From: Actinoplanes nipponensis
Lineage (GTDB): Bacteria > Actinomycetota > Actinomycetes > Mycobacteriales > Micromonosporaceae
Direction: 5' to 3'
Assembly: GCF_016862275.1 (NCBI RefSeq)
Contig: NZ_BOMQ01000026.1
Span: forward strand, 62,001 to 126,000
DNA length: 64,000 bases
The notes beneath the pieces are model-generated. The model saw only the letters and a program-made list of their open reading frames with translations, was not told where the DNA came from and did not search any database. The translations under genes were made by a program, and so were the position numbers. Position 1 is the stretch's first letter; every line of letters starts with the position of its first letter. This document shows positions 1 to 7,407 of this stretch, piece by piece.

Positions 1-66
1 GCTCAGCATGCGGCCACCGCCCCGGTCGGTCGGTCCGGGGCGGCGCACGCGCGGTCCGATCGCCAC
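1..66 (-). CDS. Start of an unidentified gene, cut by the left edge
   Basis: A GTG at 66 is followed by 22 open codons running off the left edge. A GGAGGAAG-like ribosome binding site lies about 7 bases upstream on the minus strand. The visible residues (VAIGPRVRRPG...) match nothing I recognise. It follows the three glycosyltransferase genes in the same direction, 71 bases after the last of them, so it may be the next gene of that polysaccharide operon. The overlapping ATG at 68 gives only a 21-codon frame and is the poorer choice. Confidence 0.4.
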   Translation of the reverse strand, partial: MAIGPRVRRPGPTDRGGGRMLS

Positions 67-137
67 ATCTGCTTCCTCCTGACCGAGAATGCCCGGTGAC
101 GGGGGAAGTTTCCGGTGAACGGCTGAGTCGGCACGAT

Positions 138-1526
138 TCAGCGGCCGCTCCGGGTCCGGGCCCGGGCCGCCCGGCGGCCCCTGAGGTAGGCGCGCGGACC
201 CGCCAGCATGCCCTTGCGGTTGGCCGTGAGCAGTTCCCGCGGGAAGTCGTCGCGCAGGGTCGACACCCGCAGGCTGTCCTTGCTGGTCAGGTCGCGCAGC
301 GCGCCCGGGGCCAGCTTGAGCAGCGGCCACAGCAGGCCGGGCCGGCGCAGCAGCAGGCTGGTGTAGGCGGCGGTCAGCCCGGCGCCGTAGCCCACCATCT
401 GCTTGTGCAGGCCCTCGAGGTCCCGCCGGTGGTAGTGGTGGGTGACCGCGGTGGGCTGGTAGACGATGGTGCCGCCGCCCAGCAGCACCTGGGTGAAGGC
501 CAGCGTGTCCTCGGAGCCCATCGCCGGGGTGCCGGCGCCCAGCGCGGTGTCCCAGCCGCCGATGCGCTCGATGACGCCGGGCCGGAAGGTCATGTTCGCG
601 CCGGTGCCGAACGGCGGCAGCGGGTACAGCGGGCTCTGCCGGTGCGCGGTCGCCGGGCCGAACAGGTCCGGGGTGAAGCCGCGGCCCTTGCTGTGCCCGC
701 CGAACTGCTCGAACCACAGCTGCGCCCGCGTCTCCAGCTCGGCCGGCACGATCACGCCGGAGACCACGTCGGCCTCCGGGTGGTCGGCCAGCGCCCGGGC
801 CACCTCGGCCAGCCAGTGCACGTCGGCGTACTCGTCGTCGTCGATCCAGGCCAGGATCTCGCCGGGCGCCGCCGCCACCGCCGCGTTGCGGGCGAAGGAC
901 AGGCCGGCGCGGGGCTCGAGCAGGTACTCGACCGGGCCGCGGCGGGCCGCCGAGCGGACCACCTCGGCGGTGGCGTCGGTGACCGGGGCGTTGTCGACGA
1001 CCAGGATCCGGAAGTCGGGGTAGGCCTGGGCGAGCAGGCTGTCCAGGCAGCGGGCCAGCGCGCCGGGCCGCTCCCGGGTGCAGACCACCACGGTGACCGG
1101 CGGGGCGGCGGCCAGCACCGCGCGGCGCCGGGCCAGGAAGGCCGGCTCGGCCGCCGGCGTGATGCCGTCGATCGGCAGCGTGCTCAGCGCCAGCTCGGCG
1201 AGCCGGGGCGCCAGCGCCGGGCCGAGCTCGGCGGTGATCGCGGCGGCCAGCTCGGCGGGCCGCAACCCCTGCTCCGGTACGGCGGTCAGCACGGCCCCGA
1301 GCGGCTCGGTGAACAGCCGCACCAGCACCCATGCCTGGAGCACGCGGCGCCCGTCCGCGCCCACCCCGGCGACCGTCGGCAGCGGGTCGGACAGCTCCAG
1401 GTCGAGCAACGTGGCGGGCAGCGCCTCCCCGCGGGGCTCGAACGCGGGCGCGGTGATCATCTCGTCGGTGCGCTGGGCCGGCACCCACACCTTGCCGTTC
1501 ACGCCGGCCTGGTTCGCGGCGGTCAT
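138..1526 (-). CDS. Family 2 glycosyltransferase
   Basis: A 462-aa cytoplasmic or membrane-associated enzyme expected to transfer a sugar from a nucleotide donor, probably in surface polysaccharide assembly. About 155 N-terminal residues of unknown role precede a GT-A domain opening with VTVVVCTRERP. The metal-binding motif is WIDDDEY, and GTGANMTFR with a later GSEDT forms the acceptor/catalytic region typical of GT2. A hydrophobic stretch (SLLLRRPGLLWPLLKL) near the C-terminus may contact the membrane. ATG at 1526 overlaps the stop of the upstream glycosyltransferase by 4 bases, so the two are translationally coupled. The frame stays open further upstream, but that is a shadow of the neighbouring gene. 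Substrate unknown. Confidence 0.88.
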   Translation of the reverse strand: MTAANQAGVNGKVWVPAQRTDEMITAPAFEPRGEALPATLLDLELSDPLPTVAGVGADGRRVLQAWVLVRLFTEPLGAVLTAVPEQGLRPAELAAAITAELGPALAPRLAELALSTLPIDGITPAAEPAFLARRRAVLAAAPPVTVVVCTRERPGALARCLDSLLAQAYPDFRILVVDNAPVTDATAEVVRSAARRGPVEYLLEPRAGLSFARNAAVAAAPGEILAWIDDDEYADVHWLAEVARALADHPEADVVSGVIVPAELETRAQLWFEQFGGHSKGRGFTPDLFGPATAHRQSPLYPLPPFGTGANMTFRPGVIERIGGWDTALGAGTPAMGSEDTLAFTQVLLGGGTIVYQPTAVTHHYHRRDLEGLHKQMVGYGAGLTAAYTSLLLRRPGLLWPLLKLAPGALRDLTSKDSLRVSTLRDDFPRELLTANRKGMLAGPRAYLRGRRAARARTRSGR

Positions 1527-2479
1527 CGGGTCGCCCCGGCGACGACGGTGCGGCGGCCGGCCACGGTCTCGACGACGCCGCCGACCCCGGCCGCGGCGAC
1601 GCCGGCCAGCACCCCGCCGGCCTTGAGGGCGTGGTGCGCGCCCCGGCCGCGGGTGGCGGCGACCAGGTTGCGGAGCACCGCGCGCGGCAGCGACCGCAGG
1701 TAGTCCCGTTCCGAGCCGAGGCTCTCCGAGCCGTCCAGCAGGCCGGCCATCGCGACCTTGCCGCGCCCCTCGGCGTAGCAGCGGCGCAGGAAGAAGCCGA
1801 ACGTGGACCGGCTCGCGGGCACCTCGTGGCGGATGACCGCGTCGGGGACGTACATCCAGTGGCCGCCGGCCAGCGCGCTCATCCGCAGGCACAGCTCGGT
1901 GTCCTCGGGGCGGTTCTGGTTGCCCAGCTTGCCGAAGCCGGTGCGGAAGCCGCCGACGGCCAGGAAGGTGTCGCGGCGCACGACCATGCTGGCCGACCAC
2001 ACGTTGCGGATCGGCGCGGTGGTGGTCGGCATGCCGGCGTACGAGCCGCCGACCGCCCAGAGGAACTCCTCGGGCATCCAGGCGGGCTTGGCGCCCTCCC
2101 AGTCCGGGTCGATGCCGCCGCCCGCGCCGACCACGGCCGGGTCCGCCGCCAGCGGCTTGACCAGGTTCTCCAGCCACTGCGGGCAGGCCACCGTGTCGTC
2201 GTCGAGGAACGCGATGAGCGACGTGCTGGTGTGGAACGCGCCCGTGTTGCGGTTGCCGGACACGCCCCGGGTGTAGAGGTTCTCCAGGACGGTCACGCCG
2301 CCCAGGTCGCGTCGGGTCCGGCGGAACAGCACCGGGTTGTGGTCGACCACGACGACGATCTCGGCGGGGGCGTACGTCTGCGACCGGGCCGAGGCGACGG
2401 TCCGCACCAGGGCGTTCCAGCGCTGCTCGCTGTGGGTCGGGATGACGATGCTGACGGCGGGGCGGGGGGTGGGTTCCAC
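1523..2479 (-). CDS. Family 2 glycosyltransferase
   Basis: A 318-aa GT-A glycosyltransferase. The N-terminal fold is seen at AVSIVIPTHSEQRW, the donor/metal motif at AFLDDDT, and later parts at SMVVRRDTF, GGFRTGFGKLG and the acidic NRPEDTELCLR typical of GT2 catalytic ends. I chose GTG at 2479 because a GAGGAG ribosome binding site sits 7 bases upstream and the GT2 fold begins a few residues later. It is the middle gene of three: the upstream gene ends 50 bases away and the downstream gene overlaps by 4 bases. The likely role is adding one sugar to a lipid-linked or surface glycan. Donor and acceptor cannot be read from the sequence. Confidence 0.88.
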   Translation of the reverse strand: MEPTPRPAVSIVIPTHSEQRWNALVRTVASARSQTYAPAEIVVVVDHNPVLFRRTRRDLGGVTVLENLYTRGVSGNRNTGAFHTSTSLIAFLDDDTVACPQWLENLVKPLAADPAVVGAGGGIDPDWEGAKPAWMPEEFLWAVGGSYAGMPTTTAPIRNVWSASMVVRRDTFLAVGGFRTGFGKLGNQNRPEDTELCLRMSALAGGHWMYVPDAVIRHEVPASRSTFGFFLRRCYAEGRGKVAMAGLLDGSESLGSERDYLRSLPRAVLRNLVAATRGRGAHHALKAGGVLAGVAAAGVGGVVETVAGRRTVVAGATR

Positions 2480-2529
2480 GCGGGTGCTCCTCGGGGACGG
2501 TGGGGGACCGGGCGGGCGAGCGGGAGAGC

Positions 2530-3546
2530 TCAGTCCTCGCGGGTGGCGCGGGCCTGCAGCGCCTTGATGTCGTCGGTGCGGCGGGTGCCGACGTCGTCGC
2601 GGCGCAGCCCGCGGTTGAGGTGCGCGACGTGCTGGCGGGGGTCGCCGGCCGGGGTGACCCCGGCGACGGGCGGCCGGTTGACGACCTTGTTGAGCGCGCG
2701 TACGGGCGGGGCGGCGGCGGGCGTGGCGGTCGGGTGCTGGTGCACGATGACCCCGCCGGCCCGGCTGCCGCCGCGGCGCTGGCGGCGCATCCGGCCGTAC
2801 TCGCTGAAGATCGTGCGCAGCACCCGGAAGCCGTCGCGGAAGGTGTTCAGGTTGCTCTGGCCGTGGATGCGGGCGTGCTCGATGCTGCCGACCTCGCCGA
2901 CCCGCATCCCGTCGGCCGCCGCCCGGATGTTGATCATCGTCTCGATCTCGAACCCGTCGCCCCACAGCTTGCTGCCGTCGGTGGGCCGGGGCAGGGTCGG
3001 GTCGGGCAGGGCCAGCGTCGGCACGACGCGGCGCCAGAAGGCGTTGTAGCCGTAGCAGAGGTCGGTGAAGCGGGTCCCGAACAGGACGTTCACCACCAGG
3101 TTGAGACCGTCGTTGCCGAGCTTGCGCAGCGGGGTGATGTCGTGGCTGTGCCCGCCCTTGTCGAAGCGCGAGCCCTTGACGAAGTCGGCGCCGGCGACGA
3201 GCTCGGCGACGAAGCCGGGGATCTCGGCCGGGTCGGTCGAGCCGTCCGCATCGATCATCACGATGATGTCGCTCGTGCAGGCGGCGAAGCCGCAGGCCAG
3301 CGCGTTGCCCTTGCCGGTACGGGTCTGCTGCACGATCACCACGTCGGGGCGCAGCTCGCGGGCCACGGCCACCGTCCGGTCCAGCGACCCGCCGTCGACC
3401 ACGATCACCTCGTCGATGCCGTCGGGGAGCTTGGCGAACACGTGCGGGAGGTTCCGCTCTTCGTTCAGGGTCGGAATCACGACGCTTACGGTCGGTGACG
3501 ACTGCCCATTACTCGGTGTGTTGCCCGAGGTCGTGGAAAGCTGCAT
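2530..3546 (-). CDS. Family 2 glycosyltransferase, dolichol-phosphate-mannose-synthase-like
   Basis: A 338-aa protein and the first gene of the leftward operon. Key parts are SVVIPTLNEERNL at the N-terminus, VDGGSLDRT, the DADGSTD metal motif and KGSRF, an order typical of polyprenyl-phosphate glycosyltransferases. The last 75 residues are basic and low in complexity, without the transmembrane pair of some relatives, so the enzyme is probably peripheral at the inner face of the membrane. It likely moves a sugar from a nucleotide donor to a lipid carrier or growing glycan. ATG at 3546 lies about 75 bases downstream of a good promoter (3629-3656), which should drive the whole glycosyltransferase operon. 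Confidence 0.88.
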   Translation of the reverse strand: MQLSTTSGNTPSNGQSSPTVSVVIPTLNEERNLPHVFAKLPDGIDEVIVVDGGSLDRTVAVARELRPDVVIVQQTRTGKGNALACGFAACTSDIIVMIDADGSTDPAEIPGFVAELVAGADFVKGSRFDKGGHSHDITPLRKLGNDGLNLVVNVLFGTRFTDLCYGYNAFWRRVVPTLALPDPTLPRPTDGSKLWGDGFEIETMINIRAAADGMRVGEVGSIEHARIHGQSNLNTFRDGFRVLRTIFSEYGRMRRQRRGGSRAGGVIVHQHPTATPAAAPPVRALNKVVNRPPVAGVTPAGDPRQHVAHLNRGLRRDDVGTRRTDDIKALQARATRED

Positions 3547-3628
3547 GTCGGTCCCTTCGGGGGCGGCAGATGCGACGTAATCGGCGTTTTCCGGGGGCAG
3601 GAACGCAGGTCGCCCGCTTCTGCCGCCA

Positions 3629-3656
3629 AATCTAGCAACACGCTACGTAGCGTCAA
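3629..3656 (-). promoter_or_regulatory. Promoter of the glycosyltransferase operon with internal palindrome
   Basis: Read on the minus strand, TTGACG (3656-3651) and TAGATT (3634-3629) are separated by 16 bases, close to the housekeeping-sigma consensus. A perfect 12-base palindrome, cgctacgtagcg (3641-3652), fills much of the spacer and touches the -35 box, an ideal place for a repressor. Predicted transcription starts near 3622, leaving an untranslated leader of about 75 bases before ATG at 3546. Confidence 0.65.
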
Positions 3657-3881
3657 CTAACCAAAGGGCCAGGGTGACGATGCCCGTGCGGTGAACCCTG
3701 ACCAATCGAATGACCTGGGGTTATTCACATGGGCAACAAGATCACCCGTAGGCCCCAGTCGTCACACGCAGTAACGGACACGCGGGTACGGCAACGCCGT
3801 GACGGCTCTTGCCGGCCCATTCGGGCGAAGTGCCGCCGGGAGGGCCGAGAAGTAGACATAGTCAATATGTCGGATAACACC

Positions 3882-3914
3882 GAGTGATCCGAATCACTCA
3901 CAGTGACGTCACTG
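3882..3914. promoter_or_regulatory. Two adjacent palindromes, candidate operators
   Basis: GAGTGAT-4-ATCACTC (3882-3899) lies one base from the perfect 14-base palindrome CAGTGACGTCACTG (3901-3914). They sit in the 490-base gap between the glycosyltransferase operon and a small rightward gene at 4040. Two stacked palindromes of this quality suggest binding sites for one or two dimeric regulators, or a small hairpin. The rest of the gap (3657-3881 and 3915-4039) shows no convincing gene. Confidence 0.4.
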
Positions 3915-4039
3915 CGTGTAGTTTCCAAGTTGCAAACGGGTGAGATTTTGCCCGGGTCCCCCGCCGGGAGCGTCGATGGCTAAGTTGTCACCGTGGAGTT
4001 CTCGCCGGCGGTGGGCCGGGACGCGGGGTGTACAGCACT

Positions 4040-4195
4040 GTGGGTGATCCGGTGAAAACGACCGACGCGCTGTGTGTCTGCGGCCATCAGCGGGCCGCCC
4101 ACGAGCACCACCGGGCCGGCACGGAGTGCGCCTTCTGCGGGCCGCAGGTGTGCCCGCGGTACCGGCGGCAGCGGTGGTGGCATCGGCGGGGCTGA
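4040..4195 (+). CDS. Very small Cys/His-rich protein, putative zinc-binding
   Basis: A 51-aa reading frame (47 aa if the GTG at 4052 is used). After an acidic start it carries CVCGH, an H-E-H-H stretch, then CAFC and a further Cys, followed by a very basic tail. The spacing CxCGHxxxxH...CxxC resembles tiny zinc-binding proteins common in actinomycetes with no assigned function. In-frame GTG codons at 4028, 4040 and 4052 make the start uncertain; I use 4040 because GGGG lies upstream of it at 4025-4028. It is too short for most gene callers and stands alone, directly before the repeat region. Confidence 0.5.
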   Translation: MGDPVKTTDALCVCGHQRAAHEHHRAGTECAFCGPQVCPRYRRQRWWHRRG

Positions 4196-4334
4196 GCTGC
4201 TTCAGCTGGGCCGAGCTGGCTCCGCCTTTCGCCTCCTCGCCTTTCGCTTCTTCGCCTCCCGCCTCTTGGCCTCCCGCCTCTTCGCAGCTCGGTCGAGCTG
4301 CCTTCCTCGCCTCTCCGTCTCTCCGCCGCGCCGG

Positions 4335-4569
4335 CCGAGCCGGGCCGATCCGGGCCGAGCCGAGCCGATCCGGGCCGAGCCGAGCCGATCCGGGCCGAGC
4401 CGAGCCGATCCGGGCCGAGTCGGGCCGAGTCGAGCCGATCCGGGCCGAGCCGAGTCGAGTCGAGCCGAGCCGAGCCGGGCCGAGCTGGGTCGAGCCGAGC
4501 CGAGCGGAACCGGGCCGAGCGGAACCGGGCCGGGCGAAGCCGGACCGAGCCGGGCCGAGCGGAGCCGGG
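4335..4569. repeat. Array of 47 pentamers in perfect register
   Basis: From 4335 to 4569 the sequence divides into 47 consecutive 5-base units, mainly CCGAG, CCGGG, CCGAT and TCGAG, without one insertion or deletion. Inside it, three exact 20-base copies (CGGGCCGAGCCGAGCCGATC) lie at 4351-4410. The units grow more diverse toward the right (CGGAA, CGAAG, CCGGA). Five is not a multiple of three, so all frames look open and give 5-residue repeats such as RAEPS; I do not regard it as coding. Confidence 0.9.
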
Positions 4570-4820
4570 CCGCTGCGGGGCCACCGCTGGTCGTGCCGGG
4601 CGCTGCGGGGCCGCGCTTTGGCCGTGCCCGGTCGACTCAGGCCGCCGCCTGCCGTGCATGGCCGTGCCGGACGGTTTCGGACTCGCCCTCGCGGTGGGGG
4701 TCGTGCCGGCCGTCTCGGGACACCCCTGGCGCGCCGGGCCGCCCCTGGCCGTGCCGGGCGCTGCCGACCCGCGCTCCGGCCGCGGGGGTCGCTAGGGCGG
4801 CCCCCTCGCGGTGCTGGGCT

Positions 4821-5018
4821 TGTCGGGTGGTTTCGCGCCGACCGCGCCGGATCGCGTCGGGCCGGCGTCCTTGCGGTACCGGGGCGTGCCGGGTGGCTTC
4901 GCGCCGGCCGCGCCGGATCGCTTCGGGCCGGCGTCCTCGCGGTGCCGGGCCGTGCCGGGTGGCCTCGCGCCGGCCGCGCCGGTCGTCTCAGCCCGGCCCC
5001 TCGCAGCGCCGGACCGCC
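4821..5018. repeat. Three tandem 66-base units
   Basis: Copies begin at 4821, 4887 and 4953 with TGYCGGGTGGYYTCGCGCCG. The first two are close matches over their full length and the third decays after about 40 bases. Sixty-six bases is 22 codons, so one plus-strand frame reads as a 22-residue repeat (GGFAP-AAPDR-GPAS). There is no upstream ribosome binding site or recognisable protein, so coding is unlikely. Confidence 0.75.
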
Positions 5019-5176
5019 GTCACAGGAAAGCGACCCCTCGAAGCGGCCGCGTCAGCCGCTCAAGCTGTGGACACCGACTCGCCAAAACATACCGCGCCTG
5101 TAGGCTAACTCCGACTTCGCGGGACGCCGCCCATCCCACGGTCGTGCCGCCGCACCGTACGAGGAGGTAGCTCCCC

Positions 5177-6124
5177 ATGCCGCTCCCGGACTTCCTGATC
5201 GCCGGCGTCCCCAAGGCGGGCACCACGGCGCTGCACGCGGCCCTGGTCCGGCACCCGCAGCTGTACCTCGCCAAGGTCAAGGAGCCGAAGTTCTTCCTCT
5301 CCGACGGCCGCCCGCCCACCTCGGGCGGCCCCGGCGACGTGCAGACCTACCAGGAGCACGTCTGGCGCCGCGCCGACTACGAGGCGTTGTTCGCCCCCGC
5401 GCCGCCGGGCGCGGTGCGGGGCGAGGCCACCCCGTTCTACCTGTACGACCTGGCCGCCCACGAACGCATCCGCGCGCTGGTCCCGGACGCGAAGCTGATC
5501 CTGCTGCTGCGCGACCCGGTGGACCGCGCGCACTCCAACTGGACCCACCTGTGGAATGCCGGCCTGGAGCCCGAGGCCGACTTCCTCACCGCCTGCCGGG
5601 CCGAGGAGCAGCGCCGGGCGCGGGGCTGGGCGCCCTTCTGGCACTACGTCGGTCTCGGTCTCTACGGCCGGCAGGTGCAGCACCTGTTCACGGTGTTCCC
5701 CCGCGAGCAGGTGCTGCTGCTGCGCTACCGGGAGCTCAAGGACGCGCCCGCCGCCACCCTGGAGCGGGTGTGCGACTTCCTCGGGGTGCCGGCCGGCGGG
5801 CTGCGCGAGATCCCCCGGGAGAACGTGAACCGGCACGTCGTCGAGGACACCGGCGTCAACCGGGTGCTGCGGGCCCTGCTGCGCGCCGGCGGGCACTTCG
5901 GCCACCGGTTCCCCGTACCGGTGCGGCTGGCCGCCCGCGGCCCGATCCTGACCGTGCTGCACCGCAAGCGGGGCTCCCGGCCGGTGACCACCCCGCGGGA
6001 GCGGGCGGCGCTGCTGCCGTCGTTCGCCGAGGACATAGCGTTGCTGCAGGACGTCACGGGGGAGCGCTACGACGACTGGCTCTCGGTGGACCGACACGCC
6101 GACGTCCGGCGGCTTTCCCGCTGA
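5177..6124 (+). CDS. PAPS-dependent sulfotransferase
   Basis: A 315-aa cytoplasmic enzyme expected to transfer sulfate from 3'-phosphoadenosine-5'-phosphosulfate to a hydroxyl of a carbohydrate or lipid. The 5'-phosphosulfate loop is visible at once ([10 protein letters not shown], residues 9-18). The 3'-phosphate site is seen at [14 protein letters not shown] (around residue 110), as in the heparan/NodH-type sulfotransferase domain. ATG at 5177 has a textbook GAGGAGG ribosome binding site. It is followed in the same direction, 37 bases on, by a beta-propeller protein gene, probably in one transcript. Proximity to glycosyltransferases suggests sulfation of a glycan, but that link is inference. 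Confidence 0.88.
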   Translation: MPLPDFLIAGVPKAGTTALHAALVRHPQLYLAKVKEPKFFLSDGRPPTSGGPGDVQTYQEHVWRRADYEALFAPAPPGAVRGEATPFYLYDLAAHERIRALVPDAKLILLLRDPVDRAHSNWTHLWNAGLEPEADFLTACRAEEQRRARGWAPFWHYVGLGLYGRQVQHLFTVFPREQVLLLRYRELKDAPAATLERVCDFLGVPAGGLREIPRENVNRHVVEDTGVNRVLRALLRAGGHFGHRFPVPVRLAARGPILTVLHRKRGSRPVTTPRERAALLPSFAEDIALLQDVTGERYDDWLSVDRHADVRRLSR

Positions 6125-6161
6125 ACGCCCGTCCCGACACCCGCCACGAAACGGAGCCACC

Positions 6162-7076
6162 TTGTCCCTCGGAACGCATGCTCTGCCGTTGCCCCGCTGG
6201 GAGGACGCCACGGTGGTGGTCGAGCCGCCCGGCGACGAGCCGGGGGCGTGGGCGGGGGCGCCGTCCTCCGTCGTCGCGGACGGCGAGGTCTACCTGGCGT
6301 ACCGGCTGCGCCTGCCGGTCGGTGCGGGCCGGGGCATCGCCAACGTCGTCGCCCGCTCCGCCGACGGCCTGCACTTCACGGTCGTGGTCGAGCTGGGCAA
6401 GGACGCGTTCGGGGCCGAGTCGCTGGAGCGCCCGGCCCTGGTCCGTACGCCGCAGGGCCGCTGGCGCCTCTACGTCAGCGCCGCCACCCCGGGCACCAAG
6501 CACTGGCGCGTCGACCTGCTCGAGGCCGCCACCCCGCGGGGCCTGGCCACCGCCACGCCGCGGACGGTGCTGGCCGGCGACGAGACCGTGGGCGTCAAGG
6601 ACCCGGTGCTGCACCACGACGAGCACGGCTGGCACCTGTGGGCGTCGGTGCACCCGCTGGAGTCGTGGGACGACGCCGACCGGATGACCACCGAGTACGC
6701 CACCAGCCCGGACGGCGTGCGCTGGACCTGGCGCGGCACCGCGCTCGCGGGCCGGCCCGGGCAGTGGGACGCCCGCGGGGTGCGCGTCTCCTCGGTGTCG
6801 GTCACCGGCGACGCCGTCGTGGTCGCGTACGACGGCCGGGCCACGGCGGGGGAGAACTGGGAGGAGCGCACCGGCACGGCCCGGGGGTTCCGCCGGCCCG
6901 ACGGCAGCTTCGGCGAGCTCACCGCGGAGGACGGCGAACCGGTCGGCAGCCCGCACGCCCCGCACGGGCTGCGCTACCTGAGCCTGGTGACTCTGCCGGA
7001 CGGCCGGCGGCGCCTCTACTACGAGGCCACCCGCGCGGACGGCGCCCACGAGCTGCGGACCGAGCTGGCCTCCTGA
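6162..7076 (+). CDS. Glycoside-hydrolase-like beta-propeller protein
   Basis: A 304-aa protein without a signal peptide. Repeated W/Y-rich blades of the kind found in five-bladed propellers (GH43/GH32/GH130-like) are seen, for example [55 protein letters not shown] and GRRRLYYEA. The acidic residues in VKDPV and in SLERPALVR are candidates for the active site, but I cannot assign a family with confidence. The start is TTG at 6162 with GGAG six bases before it. It lies 37 bases after the sulfotransferase gene, so both may process the same glycan. Hydrolase, phosphorylase or pure sugar-binding roles all remain possible. Confidence 0.65.
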   Translation: MSLGTHALPLPRWEDATVVVEPPGDEPGAWAGAPSSVVADGEVYLAYRLRLPVGAGRGIANVVARSADGLHFTVVVELGKDAFGAESLERPALVRTPQGRWRLYVSAATPGTKHWRVDLLEAATPRGLATATPRTVLAGDETVGVKDPVLHHDEHGWHLWASVHPLESWDDADRMTTEYATSPDGVRWTWRGTALAGRPGQWDARGVRVSSVSVTGDAVVVAYDGRATAGENWEERTGTARGFRRPDGSFGELTAEDGEPVGSPHAPHGLRYLSLVTLPDGRRRLYYEATRADGAHELRTELAS

Positions 7077-7217
7077 GCCGGCCGCCGGCCGGTGAGAGCG
7101 GGGTCACCAAGATCGGGCCCGGCTCACCGACCGTGACCGGCCTGCCCTAGCGTCGGTTGCTGAACGCCCGGTCTCCGGGGCCCGCCACCATCACCGGCGG
7201 AGCGCCGGAGGCCGTTC

Positions 7218-7256
7218 CATGGCGGAGCCCGTCCCACGAGGACGGGCTCCGCCATG
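7218..7256. terminator. Strong hairpin, 17-bp perfect stem
   Basis: catggcggagcccgtcc (7218-7234) pairs perfectly with 7240-7256 across a CACGA loop. It lies 140 bases after the propeller gene and 150 bases before the SGNH hydrolase gene, in a 331-base gap without a gene. No T-run follows, as is usual in actinomycetes. It may be a terminator, or part of a leader or small RNA of the next gene. Confidence 0.55.
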
Positions 7257-7407
7257 TCTGTCTCCGGGCGGCCGCGCAACCCCCACCGGACCGATCTTTC
7301 CCGGTACGGGGAAACGGGTCGGCGCCGTTGACACCCCCGGGGCGGCATGGTCGGCTCGGCCGGACCGGAGTTTCTCTCGCGTTCCGCCGACCCCCTCGGA
7401 GGCCGAC

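Larger units (their letters stand above)
4196..5176. other. Gene-free repeat region of about 980 bases
   Basis: No credible gene lies here. It starts with a C/T-rich tract of repeated cgcct/cgcctc words (about 4215-4315), then the pentamer array (4335-4569). G/C-rich degenerate sequence with recurring gccgtgccgg words follows (4570-4820), then three 66-base tandem units (4821-5018). Long open frames cross the region on both strands only because the repeats lack stop codons. TAGGCT at 5101-5106 is a possible -10 box for the sulfotransferase gene at 5177. Confidence 0.7.

Noticed and set aside
1527-2177. N-terminal extension of the first glycosyltransferase to 679 residues
   Set aside because: The extra part is the out-of-frame shadow of the neighbouring glycosyltransferase. 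The ATG at 1526 fits the 4-base overlap.
96-3049. Plus-strand open frames over the glycosyltransferase genes
   Set aside because: They mirror high-G+C coding sequence on the other strand; compositions are Arg/Gly/Ala/His-rich and match no family.
3725-3928. 67-residue minus-strand frame in the gap before the glycosyltransferase operon
   Set aside because: No ribosome binding site, no recognisable domain, and it covers the palindromes at 3882-3914.
4335-4569. CRISPR array
   Set aside because: Units are five bases without spacers and no cas genes are present.
4072-5108. Long open frames on both strands across the repeat region (up to 344 residues)
   Set aside because: They arise because the 5-base and 66-base repeats contain no stop codon. 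Products are repeats of R, A, E, P and S, with no ribosome binding site or known domain.
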